DNA of 64,000 nucleotides from Allobosea sp. CRIB-10 (GTDB lineage Bacteria > Pseudomonadota > Alphaproteobacteria > Rhizobiales > Beijerinckiaceae). Each line of letters starts with the position of its first letter. Positions within the stretch are counted from its first letter, which is position 1. This document shows, in pieces, positions 28,506 through 37,130 of this stretch. Below the pieces are notes generated by a model. That model had not been told where the DNA came from. It did not search any database and worked only from the letters and a program-made list of their open reading frames with translations. The stretch lies in the NCBI RefSeq assembly GCF_900112185.1, contig NZ_FOKP01000003.1, positions 310,001 to 374,000 of the forward strand, written 5' to 3'. The position numbers and the translations under genes were made by a program.

Positions 28506-29036
28506 TCACGCCGCGGCCTTGACCTTCGCCACGGTCACCCGCGGCCGGCCACCGGCCAGTTCCTCGCGCAGCACCAGCCGCTCGTCGGCGGCGATCAAGC
28601 CGAGCGGCACGTCGTGATCGGGCATGACCGCCGTCGCTGACTTGTTGAGGAAGACGATGACCGGGCGGCTGCCGGCGGCGGCCCAGCGGCGCAGCTGGGT
28701 GAGATAGGGTTCCTTGCGCCAGGCCTGCGGCACGCCGGGGTCGAGCTGGACGAAGAGCCAGTTGGTCGCCGGATCCATGGTCAGAACGAAGCGCGCCTTG
28801 TCCGGCTTCCATTCCGGGCCGAGGAAGCCCTGCGTCATCCACAGGCAGAAGAAGGCGCGGCAATGGTCCGGTCGGGTCGCGTGGATGCCGCAGCCCCGCC
28901 CCGGCAGGCAGTGCTTGCACCAGCTGCCGGCGACGCTCTCCACCGCCGGCACGTCGTAGACCTTGCAGCACAGCGTACAGCTGCCGCAGTCGCGGCCGGG
29001 CGCCGGCTGGTTCACCATGCGGGCGGGATCGATCAT
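28506..29036 (-). CDS. YkgJ-type cysteine-cluster protein
   Basis: The 176-residue protein carries CGSCTLCC near the N-terminus, then CKHC, GCGIHATRPDHC and FFCLW, about eight conserved cysteines that fit the zinc/iron-chelating YkgJ family. The second half is a small alpha/beta region. The ATG at 29036 is preceded by GAAGAG; an upstream ATG at 29090 is less likely. The role is unknown. It heads a compact operon with the VOC and P1 peptidase genes. Confidence 0.82.
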   Translation of the reverse strand: MIDPARMVNQPAPGRDCGSCTLCCKVYDVPAVESVAGSWCKHCLPGRGCGIHATRPDHCRAFFCLWMTQGFLGPEWKPDKARFVLTMDPATNWLFVQLDPGVPQAWRKEPYLTQLRRWAAAGSRPVIVFLNKSATAVMPDHDVPLGLIAADERLVLREELAGGRPRVTVAKVKAAA

Positions 29037-29130
29037 GAAGGCCTCTTCAAAAACGCGCGGCACCATGCGCATCGCCGTTGTAGCTGGCAAGCCATGATTG
29101 GAATCGTTCCAGGTGCGATGTTGCCTTTTT

Positions 29131-29250
29131 CAGCCCTCATCCCGAGGGCAGCCTTCAGGTTGCGTCGCGAAGGATGCTCCATGGGGCTCCGGGACCATCT
29201 TGAGCATCCTTCGAGACGCGATCTGCGATCGTCCCTCAGGATGAGGGCTG
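29131..29250. repeat. Palindromic intergenic element, family C
   Basis: CAGCCCTCATCC at one end mirrors GGATGAGGGCTG at the other, with inner GAAGGATGCTCCA and GAGCATCCTTCGAGACG segments. A second copy is at 34115-34236. It lies between the divergent YkgJ and aminotransferase genes. Confidence 0.85.
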
Positions 29251-29394
29251 CGGGTTGGAGGTCGTCTCAAGATTCCGACGCACAAGCCCCGCCCCGCGCC
29301 AGACTCTGCCCCGTCCTGCAGGAAAATCGCTCAGCGCTTGCGCAGGGCGCGGTCTATGCTCGCATAAACGACGCATAAGCATCGGGAGCCGGAA

Positions 29395-30777
29395 ATGCTG
29401 ACCAACCTCGCCGTCCGCGACATCGAGACCCTCGTCCACCCCTATACCAATCTGGCGGTGCATCGCGAGGTCGGCCCGCTGGTGCTGGAGCGCGGCAAGG
29501 GCGTCTATGTCTACGACGTCTCCGGCAAGGACTATATCGAGGGCATGGCCGGGCTCTGGTGCACCTCGCTCGGCTATTCCAACGAGGAGCTCTGCGACGT
29601 CGCCTATGAGCAGCTGAAGAAGCTGCCCTTCACCCACATCTTCTCCGGCCGCAGCCACGACCCGGCGATCGAGCTGGCCGAGAAGCTGAAGGAGATCGCG
29701 CCGGTGCCGATCTCAAAAGTGTTTTATGGCGCCTCCGGCTCGGATGCGAACGACACCCAGGTCAAGCTGGTCTGGTACATGAACAATGCGCTCGGCCGCC
29801 CGAAGAAGAAGAAGATCATCTCACGGCTGAAGGGCTATCACGGCGTCACCGTCGCCTCGGCCTCGCTGACCGGCCTGCCGGCCAACCACACCGATTTCGA
29901 CCTGCCGCTCCCCGGAATCCTGCACACCTCCAGCCCGCACCATTATCGCTTCGCGCAGCCCGGCGAGAGCGAGCTCGATTTCTCGGCGCGCCTAGCCGCC
30001 GAGCTCGACGAGATGATCCAGCGCGAGGGGCCGGACACGGTCGCCGCCTTCATCGCCGAGCCCGTGATGGGCGCCGGCGGTGCGGTCACGCCGCCGGAGG
30101 GCTATTTCGAGGCGATCAACGCCGTTCTAGCGAAATACGACATCCTGTTCATCGCCGACGAGGTCATCACCGGCTTCGGCCGCACCGGCGAGATGTTCGG
30201 CACGACCACCTACAAGATGAAGGCCGACACGCTGTCCTGCGCCAAGGCGCTGACCTCGGCCTATTTCCCGCTCAGCGCCGTGCTGATCAACGAGCCGGTC
30301 TATGAGGTGCTCGTCGACCAGAGCCGGAAGATCGGCACCTTCGGCCACGGCAACACCTATGCCGGCCACCCGGTCGGCTGCGCGGTCGCGGTCAAGACGC
30401 TGGAAATCTACCAGCGCGACAAGATCATCGAGCATGTCCGCAAGGTCGCGCCGACCTTCCTGCAGCGTCTCGGCAAGCTCGCCGAGCACCCGCTCGTCGG
30501 CGAAGCCCGTGGCGTCGGCCTGATCGGCGGCGTAGAGCTCGTCAAGGACAAGGCGAGCAAGGCGCAGTTCGAGGCCAAGAAGGCCGTCGCCGCCAAGTCG
30601 GTCTCCTTCGCCCAGGATGAAGGCGTGATCCTGCGCGCCATGGGCGGCGACCGCGTCGCCTTCTGCCCGCCGCTGGTGATCACCGAGGCCGAGATCGGCG
30701 AGATGTTCGACCGCTACGAGCGGGCACTCGCCAAGACGCTAGACTGGGTCAAGGCCGAAGGCCTGCTCGCGGGCTGA
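29395..30777 (+). CDS. Class III aminotransferase (omega-amino acid:pyruvate type)
   Basis: The 460-residue PLP enzyme shows GMAGLWCTSLGYSNEEL at the N-terminus, cofactor motifs GASGSDANDTQVK and GYHGVTVAS, the Asp pair in FIADEVITGFGRTG, and the Schiff-base lysine in SCAKALTSAYFPLSAVLI. This pattern fits omega-transaminases that use beta-alanine, 4-aminobutyrate, putrescine or similar amines with pyruvate. The substrate is not resolved. It stands alone with GGGAG upstream of the ATG and a family B repeat downstream. Confidence 0.9.
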   Translation: MLTNLAVRDIETLVHPYTNLAVHREVGPLVLERGKGVYVYDVSGKDYIEGMAGLWCTSLGYSNEELCDVAYEQLKKLPFTHIFSGRSHDPAIELAEKLKEIAPVPISKVFYGASGSDANDTQVKLVWYMNNALGRPKKKKIISRLKGYHGVTVASASLTGLPANHTDFDLPLPGILHTSSPHHYRFAQPGESELDFSARLAAELDEMIQREGPDTVAAFIAEPVMGAGGAVTPPEGYFEAINAVLAKYDILFIADEVITGFGRTGEMFGTTTYKMKADTLSCAKALTSAYFPLSAVLINEPVYEVLVDQSRKIGTFGHGNTYAGHPVGCAVAVKTLEIYQRDKIIEHVRKVAPTFLQRLGKLAEHPLVGEARGVGLIGGVELVKDKASKAQFEAKKAVAAKSVSFAQDEGVILRAMGGDRVAFCPPLVITEAEIGEMFDRYERALAKTLDWVKAEGLLAG

Positions 30778-30798
30778 AGGCGCACTCTGGAACCACGA

Positions 30799-30892
30799 CG
30801 TCATGCTCGCCCTTGTGGCGAGCATCCACGTCTTGGGCACCGCATGCAATTAAGGAAGACGTGGATGGTCGGGACAAGCCCGACCATGACGG
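30799..30892. repeat. Palindromic intergenic element, family B
   Basis: Starts CGTCATGCTCGCCCTTGTGG and ends GACAAGCCCGACCATGACGG, with inner CCACGTCTT and AAGACGTGG. It differs from the copy at 25417-25510 mainly in the loop. It lies just after the aminotransferase stop. Confidence 0.85.
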
Positions 30893-31082
30893 AAGAAAGT
30901 GGCCAACGCTGATTTCAGCCACCCCTGCGAAACTGTGCCAAAGCTGACCAAGGCCTCGGTGTGACGATGAAAACGTCACAACAAATTCAAAATGCCGCCG
31001 CCGGCCCGACCCGATCGGCAGCGACATTGATGGTGCTGACGGCCCAGGAACCGTCGGCGCCCACAACCGGAAACCGAGGATC

Positions 31083-31280
31083 ATGTCTACGCATAAGCCG
31101 CGCCACCCCGCGCACCGTTCCGCCAGCTTCCATGATGCCAGCGCCCGGGAGGCCTATGCATCGCGCTTCCGTCCGATCGCGATTCCTGCCATTGTCGCGG
31201 GAACCCGCTGGACCCCGGCCGCGTTGACCTCGCAGCACAGGGACGTTCCGGCGCTCCTGCGCAACGGTTTCGAAGATTGA
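31083..31280 (+). CDS. Uncertain small open reading frame
   Basis: This 65-residue frame has ATG after CCGAGGATC, high-GC third positions and ends 27 bases before the metallophosphoesterase gene, so it could be a small co-transcribed gene. It matches no family I know and has no signal peptide. The overlapping minus-strand frame also looks partly protein-like (its end reads RFPVVGADGSWAVS). From 30893 to 31307 nothing else is supported except an inverted repeat GTGACG...CGTCAC at 30960-30978. Confidence 0.3.
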   Translation: MSTHKPRHPAHRSASFHDASAREAYASRFRPIAIPAIVAGTRWTPAALTSQHRDVPALLRNGFED

Positions 31281-31307
31281 TACGACGACCTCCGACTGAG
31301 ACCCAAA

Positions 31308-32204
31308 ATGCTTGACCGGCGCAGAGTCCTGCAGACTCTCGCCGGTCTTTTTCTGTCCAGCGTCGGGCTCGGCGGTTATGCCTATGCTTGGGAGCCGACC
31401 CATCAGGGCGTGACCCGCTACAGGCTGAAGCCCACCCGCTGGCCGGAGGGGCGGAAGCTGCGCCTCGCCGTGCTCACGGACCTGCATGTCGGCGGCCCGC
31501 ATATGCCGGTCGCGCGCGTCCGCGAGATCGTCGACCAGACCAACGCGCTGCAACCGGACCTTACCCTGCTGGTCGGCGATTTCGTCGCCAGCCGCACTCG
31601 CCGTTCCGGTGACCCGGCACCAGCGGAATGGGCGGCCGAGCTCGCCCGGCTGCGGGCACCGGCCGGGCGCTTCGCCGTCCTCGGCAATCATGACTGGTGG
31701 CAGGACGAGCGCGCGCAGCGGGAGCTCAAGGGGCCGACCCAGTCCACCATTGCGCTCGAGGCCGTCGGTATTCCCGTGCTGGAGAACCGGGCGGTCAGGC
31801 TCGAGACCAGAGCCGGACCGCTCTGGATCGCCGGGCTGGGGGATCAGGAAGCATTCGTGCTGCGCCGCCGCCCACGCGGGTTCCGCTATGGCGTCGATGA
31901 CCTCCCCACCACGCTCGCCATGGTCGAGGACGACGCGCCGCTGATTCTGATGGCGCACGAGCCCGACATCTTCGCCGAAGTCCCTGACAGGGTCGACCTC
32001 ACCCTGTCAGGCCACACCCATGGCGGGCAGGTCAGGCTGTTCGGCTGGTCGCCGATCGTGCCGTCGCACTACGGCAACCGCTATGCCTATGGCCATGTCC
32101 AGGAGAACGGCCGCGACCTCGTCGTCTCGGCCGGGCTCGGCACCAGCAAGCTGCCGATCCGGCTGGGCGCGCCGCCGGAGATCGTGCTGATCGAATTGGG
32201 GTGA
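31308..32204 (+). CDS. Metallophosphoesterase (calcineurin-like)
   Basis: The 298-residue protein has a full calcineurin-type metal set: LTDLHVG, LVGDFV, GNHDWW, MAHEPD and SGHTHGGQ. The start MLDRRRVLQTLAGLFLSS looks like a twin-arginine or membrane-anchor signal, so the enzyme probably acts at the outer face of the membrane, as YkuE-like phosphoesterases do. Its substrate may be a lipid or nucleotide phosphate. The ATG has only a weak ribosome-binding site. Confidence 0.9.
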   Translation: MLDRRRVLQTLAGLFLSSVGLGGYAYAWEPTHQGVTRYRLKPTRWPEGRKLRLAVLTDLHVGGPHMPVARVREIVDQTNALQPDLTLLVGDFVASRTRRSGDPAPAEWAAELARLRAPAGRFAVLGNHDWWQDERAQRELKGPTQSTIALEAVGIPVLENRAVRLETRAGPLWIAGLGDQEAFVLRRRPRGFRYGVDDLPTTLAMVEDDAPLILMAHEPDIFAEVPDRVDLTLSGHTHGGQVRLFGWSPIVPSHYGNRYAYGHVQENGRDLVVSAGLGTSKLPIRLGAPPEIVLIELG

Positions 32205-32212
32205 ACGCCCCC

Positions 32213-32331
32213 GTCATTGCGAGGAGCAAAGCGACGAAGCAATCCAGAAGGGCTCGCTCTGCCGCACTGGATTGCTTCGCGGAGCCTGTCCTCGGACCTG
32301 CCGAAGGCAGGACCCGGGGGCTCGCAATGAC
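32213..32331. repeat. Palindromic intergenic element, family A (long form)
   Basis: The arms GTCATTGCGAGGAG / CTCGCAATGAC and AAGCAATCCAG / CTGGATTGCTTCGC match the copy at 7365-7450. The right arm here holds an extra 36-40 bases (GGAGCCTGTCC...GACCCGGGGG) with its own small palindrome TGCC-GAA-GGCA. It lies between two convergent genes. Confidence 0.85.
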
Positions 32332-32349
32332 GGTGAAGCGACGACGCCC

Positions 32350-32946
32350 TTAGCGAACGATGACCTTCCCGCCGACCTGGGCGCGGTTGTAGAGGTCGAT
32401 CGCATCGATATTGCGCATCCGGATGCAGCCGGACGAGGCCGAGCGGCCAATCGTCTCCGGCTCATTGGTGCCGTGGATGCGATAAAGCGTGTCCTTGCCG
32501 TTCTGGTAGAGATAGAGCGCGCGGGCGCCGAGCGGGTTCTCCGGCCCGCCCTCCATGCCGCCGGCGCGCGGCGCCAGATGCGGCCAGCGCGCGATCATCT
32601 CGGCCGGCGGCGTCCAGCGCGGCCACTCGGCCTTGCGCTGCATCACCGCGGTGCCGGTCCAGCCGAAGGCCTCGTCGCCGGTGGCGACGCCGTAGCGGAT
32701 CGCCTTCTTGTTCGGCAGCACGAAGTAAAGGTACTTCTCGGTCGTATCGACCACGATCGTGCCGGGCTCTTCGCCGGTCGGATCGTTGATCTCGTAAGGC
32801 AGATGCGTGATCTGCGTCTCGAAATTCGGGACGAGCGCCATGTATTCGGCATCGCGTGCCGAGAGCGATGGGGCATGAACCGTCTTGTACTGGCAGGCGC
32901 CAAGAAGCACCGACAAGCCGAGCACCACAACGAAAGTCTGCTTCAT
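32350..32946 (-). CDS. L,D-transpeptidase lipoprotein (YkuD domain)
   Basis: The 198-residue protein starts with a lipoprotein signal (MKQTFVVVLGLSVLLGAC, lipobox LLGAC). The YkuD domain follows (TIVVDTTEKYLYFVLPNKKAIRYGVATG) with His158 in IHGTNEP and catalytic Cys174 in SSGCIRM. Such enzymes make 3-3 cross-links in peptidoglycan or attach proteins to it in the periplasm. The usual SHGC motif reads SSGC here, a variant seen in many alphaproteobacterial copies. The start was placed at 32946 by the signal peptide. Confidence 0.92.
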   Translation of the reverse strand: MKQTFVVVLGLSVLLGACQYKTVHAPSLSARDAEYMALVPNFETQITHLPYEINDPTGEEPGTIVVDTTEKYLYFVLPNKKAIRYGVATGDEAFGWTGTAVMQRKAEWPRWTPPAEMIARWPHLAPRAGGMEGGPENPLGARALYLYQNGKDTLYRIHGTNEPETIGRSASSGCIRMRNIDAIDLYNRAQVGGKVIVR

Positions 32947-33178
32947 GGGTTCCACCGCCGGCATCGAGACGATGCTCGTTATGATGAATGCTTCGTTAAA
33001 AAACGGTGACCCGACAAGGCACGGCCCGGGTCGAACACGACCCGGTCTTACGGCGCAAACGTATTTCAGGCAATGAAGTTCCAGCGCTGCTCTGGCGTCT
33101 TGCTGCGGTGCAGTGACAATATGGTCACGCTTGCGGCCTACCCGGTTCGGCCTGTTCCTTGACTTCGGAGACCTTCCT

Positions 33179-34108
33179 GTGACGACGCTCCTGATCAGCC
33201 ACCCGTCCAGCCTGCGCCATGCCACGCCGCAGGGTCATCCCGAGCGCGCCGACCGGATTCGAGCTGTCGAGCAGGCCCTGGAAGACGAGCGTTTCGCGCT
33301 CCTGCAGCGCGTCGAGGCTCCGGAAGGCACGCTTGCCCAGGTCGAGCTCTGCCACCCGGCCGCCTATGCGCAGGCGATTTCCGAAGCGGCGCCGCAGCAA
33401 GGCCTCGTCCAGATCGACGCAGACACCATCATGTCGCCAGGCACGCTCTCCGCGGTGCTGCACGGCGTCGGCGGCGCCGTCCATGCCGTCGACGAGGTGA
33501 TGTCCGGGCGCGTCGACAACGCCTTCAGCGCCATGCGCCCTCCCGGCCACCATGCCGAGAGCGAAAAGGCAATGGGCTTCTGTTTCTTCAACAACGCCGC
33601 CATCGCCGCCCGCCATGCGCAGCGGGTTCATGGCGCCGAGCGCGTCGCCATCGTCGACTGGGACGTCCATCACGGCAACGGCACACAGGAGATCTTCTGG
33701 GGCGATGCCAGCGTGCTCTATGCCTCGACCCATGAGATGCCGCTCTATCCGGGCACCGGCGCCCCGTCCGAGCGCGGCGAGCATGGCACCATCGTCAACG
33801 CGGCACTCAGGGCCGGCGACGGCAGCGACGCTTTCCGCGACGCTTTCGAGAGCGCGATCCTGCCCCGGCTCGCGGATTTCCGGCCCGATCTCGTGATCAT
33901 CTCGGCCGGCTTCGACGCGCATTGGCGCGACCCGCTCGCCAACATCAACCTGAAGGAGCCTGATTTCGCCTGGGCGACACAGAAATTGATGGAGATCGCC
34001 GACCGCCATGCCGCCGGTCGCATCGTCTCGATCCTGGAAGGCGGCTACGACCTCGAAGGCCTGTCGAAATCGACCGCCGCCCATGTCATGGCGCTGATGC
34101 GGGGGTGA
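33179..34108 (+). CDS. Histone-deacetylase family amidohydrolase
   Basis: The 309-residue protein has the deacetylase core: RPPGHHAESEKAMGFCFFNNAA, zinc ligands in DWDVHHGNGTQ and SAGFDAH, and the C-terminal LEGGYDLEGLS. Bacterial members (acetoin utilisation, acetylpolyamine amidohydrolase or HDAH types) remove acetyl groups from small amides or proteins. The GTG at 33179 is preceded by GGAG at a good distance; the open frame upstream lacks family sequence. The target is unknown. Confidence 0.92.
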   Translation: MTTLLISHPSSLRHATPQGHPERADRIRAVEQALEDERFALLQRVEAPEGTLAQVELCHPAAYAQAISEAAPQQGLVQIDADTIMSPGTLSAVLHGVGGAVHAVDEVMSGRVDNAFSAMRPPGHHAESEKAMGFCFFNNAAIAARHAQRVHGAERVAIVDWDVHHGNGTQEIFWGDASVLYASTHEMPLYPGTGAPSERGEHGTIVNAALRAGDGSDAFRDAFESAILPRLADFRPDLVIISAGFDAHWRDPLANINLKEPDFAWATQKLMEIADRHAAGRIVSILEGGYDLEGLSKSTAAHVMALMRG

Positions 34109-34114
34109 ATCCCG

Positions 34115-34236
34115 CAGCCCTCATCCTGAGGAGCAGGCGGGAGCCTGCGTCTCGAAGGATGCTCCAGCTCGCGAAGATGGCGCCCTCTGGATCATCCTTC
34201 GAGGCGTGCCTGCGGCGCTCCTCAGGATGAGGGCTG
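34115..34236. repeat. Palindromic intergenic element, family C
   Basis: CAGCCCTCATCCTGAGGAGC mirrors GCTCCTCAGGATGAGGGCTG, perfect over the outer 20 bases. Inner GAAGGATGCTCCAG...GGATCATCCTTCGAG continue the hairpin. It separates the convergent deacetylase and ribBX genes and can serve both as a transcript end. Confidence 0.88.
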
Positions 34237-34248
34237 AGTTATGGCCGC

Positions 34249-35535
34249 TCACTCCAACGGCGCGGTCTCGGCGATCTCGATGCCGAAGCCGGAGAGACCG
34301 ACGAAGGCGCGAGTCGAGGAGGCCAGGTTGACGATCGAGGCGACGCCGAGATCGCGCAGGATCTGGGCGCCGAGGCCGACCTCGCGCCATTGCTGCGAGC
34401 GCAGCGCATCCGAGCCTTCCTCGCCCTCGACGCTCTTGATCGGCACGCCGGCCGAGCCGTCGCGCAGATAGACCAGCACGCCCTTGCCCTCCTGCTGGAA
34501 GCGGCGCAGCACGCACTGGATCGAGGACGCCCCGCCGAGCACGTCGGCGACGACACTGGCGCGGTGCAGCCGAGCCGGGACCTTCTCGCCGTCGCCGAGC
34601 TTGCCCATGACGAAGGCGAAATGCTGGGTGTCGTCGAACGGCGTCACATAGACATGGCCGGTCATCTCGCCGAACTCGGTCTTGACCGGGAAGGAGTGCA
34701 CCCGCTCGACCAGCTTCTCGCGCGCCTGGCGATAGGCGATGAGGTCGGCGACGGTGATCTGCTTGAGATTGTGCTTCTGGGCGAAGGCGGTGATCTGCGG
34801 GCCCTTCATCACCGTGCCGTCATCATTGGCAAGCTCGCAGATCACGCCGACAGGCGGCAGCTCGGCGAGCTTGCAGAGATCGACGGCGGCCTCGGTATGG
34901 CCCGAGCGCATCAGCACGCCGCCATCCTTGGCGATCAGCGGAAAGACATGGCCGGGCCGGACGAAATCGGCGGCGCCCATATTGCCATTGGCGAGCGCAC
35001 GCACCGTATTGGTGCGCTGCTCGGCCGAGATGCCGGTGGTCAGCCCATGCTTGACGTCGACGGTGATGGTGAAGGCGGTGCCGAGCGGAGCATCATTGGA
35101 GGAGACCATCGGGTCGAGCCGCAAACGGCGCGCCTCGCCCGCCGTCAGCGGCGCGCAGACGATGCCGCAGGTGTTGCGGATGATGAAGGCCATCTTCTCC
35201 GGCGTGCAGAGCGAGGCGGCGACGATCAGATCGCCCTCGTTCTCGCGGTCGTCGTCATCGGTAACGATGACGATCTCGCCGCGCGCGAAGGCTTCGACGG
35301 TCTCGGCGACATTGCTTGCGGTCATGGCAGCCTCGCGCGGGCCCTGCAGGCCCAGGAAGTCGTTGGGGGTGACGGCGCCGCCGGTCGCGGCGGTGATGCG
35401 CTCGGCACTCTCGCGCGAAATCCAGGCAGTGGGATCGTTGCAGAGCGCCGTGACGCTGGCAGGCGACAGGCCGACCTGCCGCGCGAAGGCGCTGCGGGCG
35501 GTCTTGGTTTGCTGGAGCCAGACGTCGAGCTTCAT
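34249..35535 (-). CDS. ribB: RibBX: dihydroxybutanone-phosphate synthase with degenerate GTP cyclohydrolase II half and N-terminal helix-turn-helix
   Basis: The 428-residue protein has three parts. Residues 1-65 form a Cro/YdaS-like helix-turn-helix (SAFARQVGLSPASVTALCND). Residues 71-275 are RibB, with active-site motif RENEGD at 97-102, and make the four-carbon unit of riboflavin. Residues 280-428 resemble GTP cyclohydrolase II, but the zinc cysteines are gone (ARLHRASVVADVLGGAS where active enzymes have C...CDCG) and the QEGRGIGL motif reads DGSAGVPI. That is the inactive RibX form known from alphaproteobacteria. An in-frame ATG at 35325 with GAGG upstream could make a shorter form without the DNA-binding domain. 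No other rib genes are nearby. Confidence 0.9.
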   Translation of the reverse strand: MKLDVWLQQTKTARSAFARQVGLSPASVTALCNDPTAWISRESAERITAATGGAVTPNDFLGLQGPREAAMTASNVAETVEAFARGEIVIVTDDDDRENEGDLIVAASLCTPEKMAFIIRNTCGIVCAPLTAGEARRLRLDPMVSSNDAPLGTAFTITVDVKHGLTTGISAEQRTNTVRALANGNMGAADFVRPGHVFPLIAKDGGVLMRSGHTEAAVDLCKLAELPPVGVICELANDDGTVMKGPQITAFAQKHNLKQITVADLIAYRQAREKLVERVHSFPVKTEFGEMTGHVYVTPFDDTQHFAFVMGKLGDGEKVPARLHRASVVADVLGGASSIQCVLRRFQQEGKGVLVYLRDGSAGVPIKSVEGEEGSDALRSQQWREVGLGAQILRDLGVASIVNLASSTRAFVGLSGFGIEIAETAPLE

Positions 35536-35558
35536 GACGCCAAGTTAGTACGGCTCCA

Positions 35559-35575
35559 CTTCATTCGCAATGAAG
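35559..35575. promoter_or_regulatory. 17-bp palindrome upstream of ribBX
   Basis: CTTCATT-CGC-AATGAAG has perfect seven-base arms and a three-base centre and lies 23 bases upstream of the ribBX ATG, within the expected promoter or leader. It is a natural candidate operator for the helix-turn-helix carried by RibBX itself. No FMN riboswitch was recognised in the leader. Confidence 0.5.
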
Positions 35576-35617
35576 AGCGTAAGATTTTTTAGTGATACTG
35601 AAATGACTATTCCAAGC

Positions 35618-35695
35618 CGTCATGGTCAGGCTTGATCCGACCATCTCGGAAACCAGAGGCATCTCGTCACGAGATTCTCGGGTCAAGCCCATGGC
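35618..35695. repeat. Degenerate palindromic element, family B-like
   Basis: It starts CGTCATGGTCAGGCTTGATCC like family B but ends in GATTCTCGGGTCAAGCCCATGG, so the right arm belongs to a different variant. A matching fragment (GCAAGCCCGAGAATGACG) lies 260 bases away at 35957-35974, as if the element had been split. Confidence 0.55.
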
Positions 35696-35760
35696 TGTCC
35701 GGTTCACTGAACGCAGGCGTTGGAGCCTCTATCCTTGGAGGGTTGGAGAGCCGCGACAGG

Positions 35761-35860
35761 CTCTCTCTCCCGGAACGGGGGAGAGATGGAGAGGGGGCCG
35801 GCGCAACATCCGGCCAGTCCGGCTCTGCTCCCTCCCAAACCCTCCCCCGTTCCGGGAGAG
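35761..35860. repeat. Palindromic intergenic element, family D
   Basis: CTCTCCCGGAACGGGGGAG (35763-35781) and its exact complement (35840-35858) form perfect 19-base arms around a 58-base centre. A related element lies at 57801-57947. The 35576-35981 gap holds this, the family B-like element and no gene. Confidence 0.85.
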
Positions 35861-35981
35861 GGCTTCCGCGCATGTCCGTCCGGTGTCGCTGACTGAAAGA
35901 GTCGAGATCCCTTGAGTTTTCCGGCACACAGTCGGGTTGAGCCGGACAGCCGCGGGGCAAGCCCGAGAATGACGCCTGTGG

Positions 35982-37100
35982 TCACCCCTCGAACGGCCAG
36001 CGCGGCTCGATCACGCCGACCTGCGCGCGATGGCGCAAGAACTGGTCGGCAAGAACGCAAGCGACCATCGCCTCGCCGACCGGCACGGCGCGGATGCCGA
36101 CGCAGGGGTCGTGCCGGCCCTTGGTGAACATCTCGGTCTCGCCGCCGGTGCGGTTCACCGTGGCGCGGGGCGAGAGGATCGACGAGGTCGGCTTGACCGC
36201 GAAGCGCGCCACGATCGGCTGGCCGGTCGAGATGCCGCCCAGGATGCCGCCGGCATGGTTCGACAGGAACAGCGGCTTGCCGTCATTGCCGGCGCGCATC
36301 TCGTCGGCATTCTCCTCGCCGGAGAGCTCGGCCGCGCCGAAACCGTCGCCGATCTCGACACCCTTGACCGCGTTGATGCTCATCAGCGCCGCGGCGATCT
36401 CGGCGTCGAGCTTGCCGTAGATCGGCGCGCCCAGCCCCGCCGGCACGCCCTCGGCGACGACCTCGAGCACCGCCCCGATCGAGGAGCCGGACTTGCGGAT
36501 GCCGTCGAGATAGTCGGCGAAGCGCTCGGCCGCCTTGGCGTCCGGGCAGAAGAACGGGTTGTTGCCGACCTCGTCCCAGTCCCAGTTGCCGCGGTCGATC
36601 TTGTGCGGGCCCATCTGCACGAGCGCGCCGCGCACCACCATGCCCGGCACGACCTTGCGGGCGATCGCCCCGGCCGCGACCCGCATCGCCGTCTCGCGCG
36701 CCGAGGAGCGGCCGCCGCCGCGATAGTCGCGGATGCCGTATTTCACGTCATAGGTGAAATCGGCATGGCCGGGCCGGTACTTGTCCTTGATCTCGGAATA
36801 GTCCTTCGAGCGCTGGTCGACATTGTCGATCATCAGCCCGATCGAGGTTCCCGTCGTGACCTGCTCGCCATCGCTCTCGCGCGCGAAGACGCCGGAGACG
36901 ATACGGACCTGGTCCGGCTCCTGACGCTGCGTCGTATAGCGCGACTGGCCGGGCCGGCGCTTGTCGAGGTCGCGCTGGATCTCGGCCTCGCTCAACGGGA
37001 TCAGCGGCGGGCAGCCATCGACGACGCAGCCGATCGCAGGCCCATGGCTCTCGCCGAAGGTGGTGACGCGGAAGAGATGGCCGAAAGTGTTGTGCGACAT
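35982..37100 (-). CDS. aroC: Chorismate synthase
   Basis: The 372-residue protein converts 5-enolpyruvylshikimate-3-phosphate to chorismate, the last step of the shikimate pathway, using reduced FMN. The signatures [53 protein letters not shown] and [13 protein letters not shown] are all present. Length is standard. It lies 30 bases after the VapC toxin gene on the same strand, so some read-through from the toxin-antitoxin operon is possible. Confidence 0.97.
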   Translation of the reverse strand: MSHNTFGHLFRVTTFGESHGPAIGCVVDGCPPLIPLSEAEIQRDLDKRRPGQSRYTTQRQEPDQVRIVSGVFARESDGEQVTTGTSIGLMIDNVDQRSKDYSEIKDKYRPGHADFTYDVKYGIRDYRGGGRSSARETAMRVAAGAIARKVVPGMVVRGALVQMGPHKIDRGNWDWDEVGNNPFFCPDAKAAERFADYLDGIRKSGSSIGAVLEVVAEGVPAGLGAPIYGKLDAEIAAALMSINAVKGVEIGDGFGAAELSGEENADEMRAGNDGKPLFLSNHAGGILGGISTGQPIVARFAVKPTSSILSPRATVNRTGGETEMFTKGRHDPCVGIRAVPVGEAMVACVLADQFLRHRAQVGVIEPRWPFEG

Positions 37101-37130
37101 GAGGACCCGACGAACTGAAGCGCTGGCTTC

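Noticed and set aside
35536-35617. FMN riboswitch before ribBX
   Set aside because: The leader is too short and lacks the conserved RFN-element words; a palindrome is the only visible structure.
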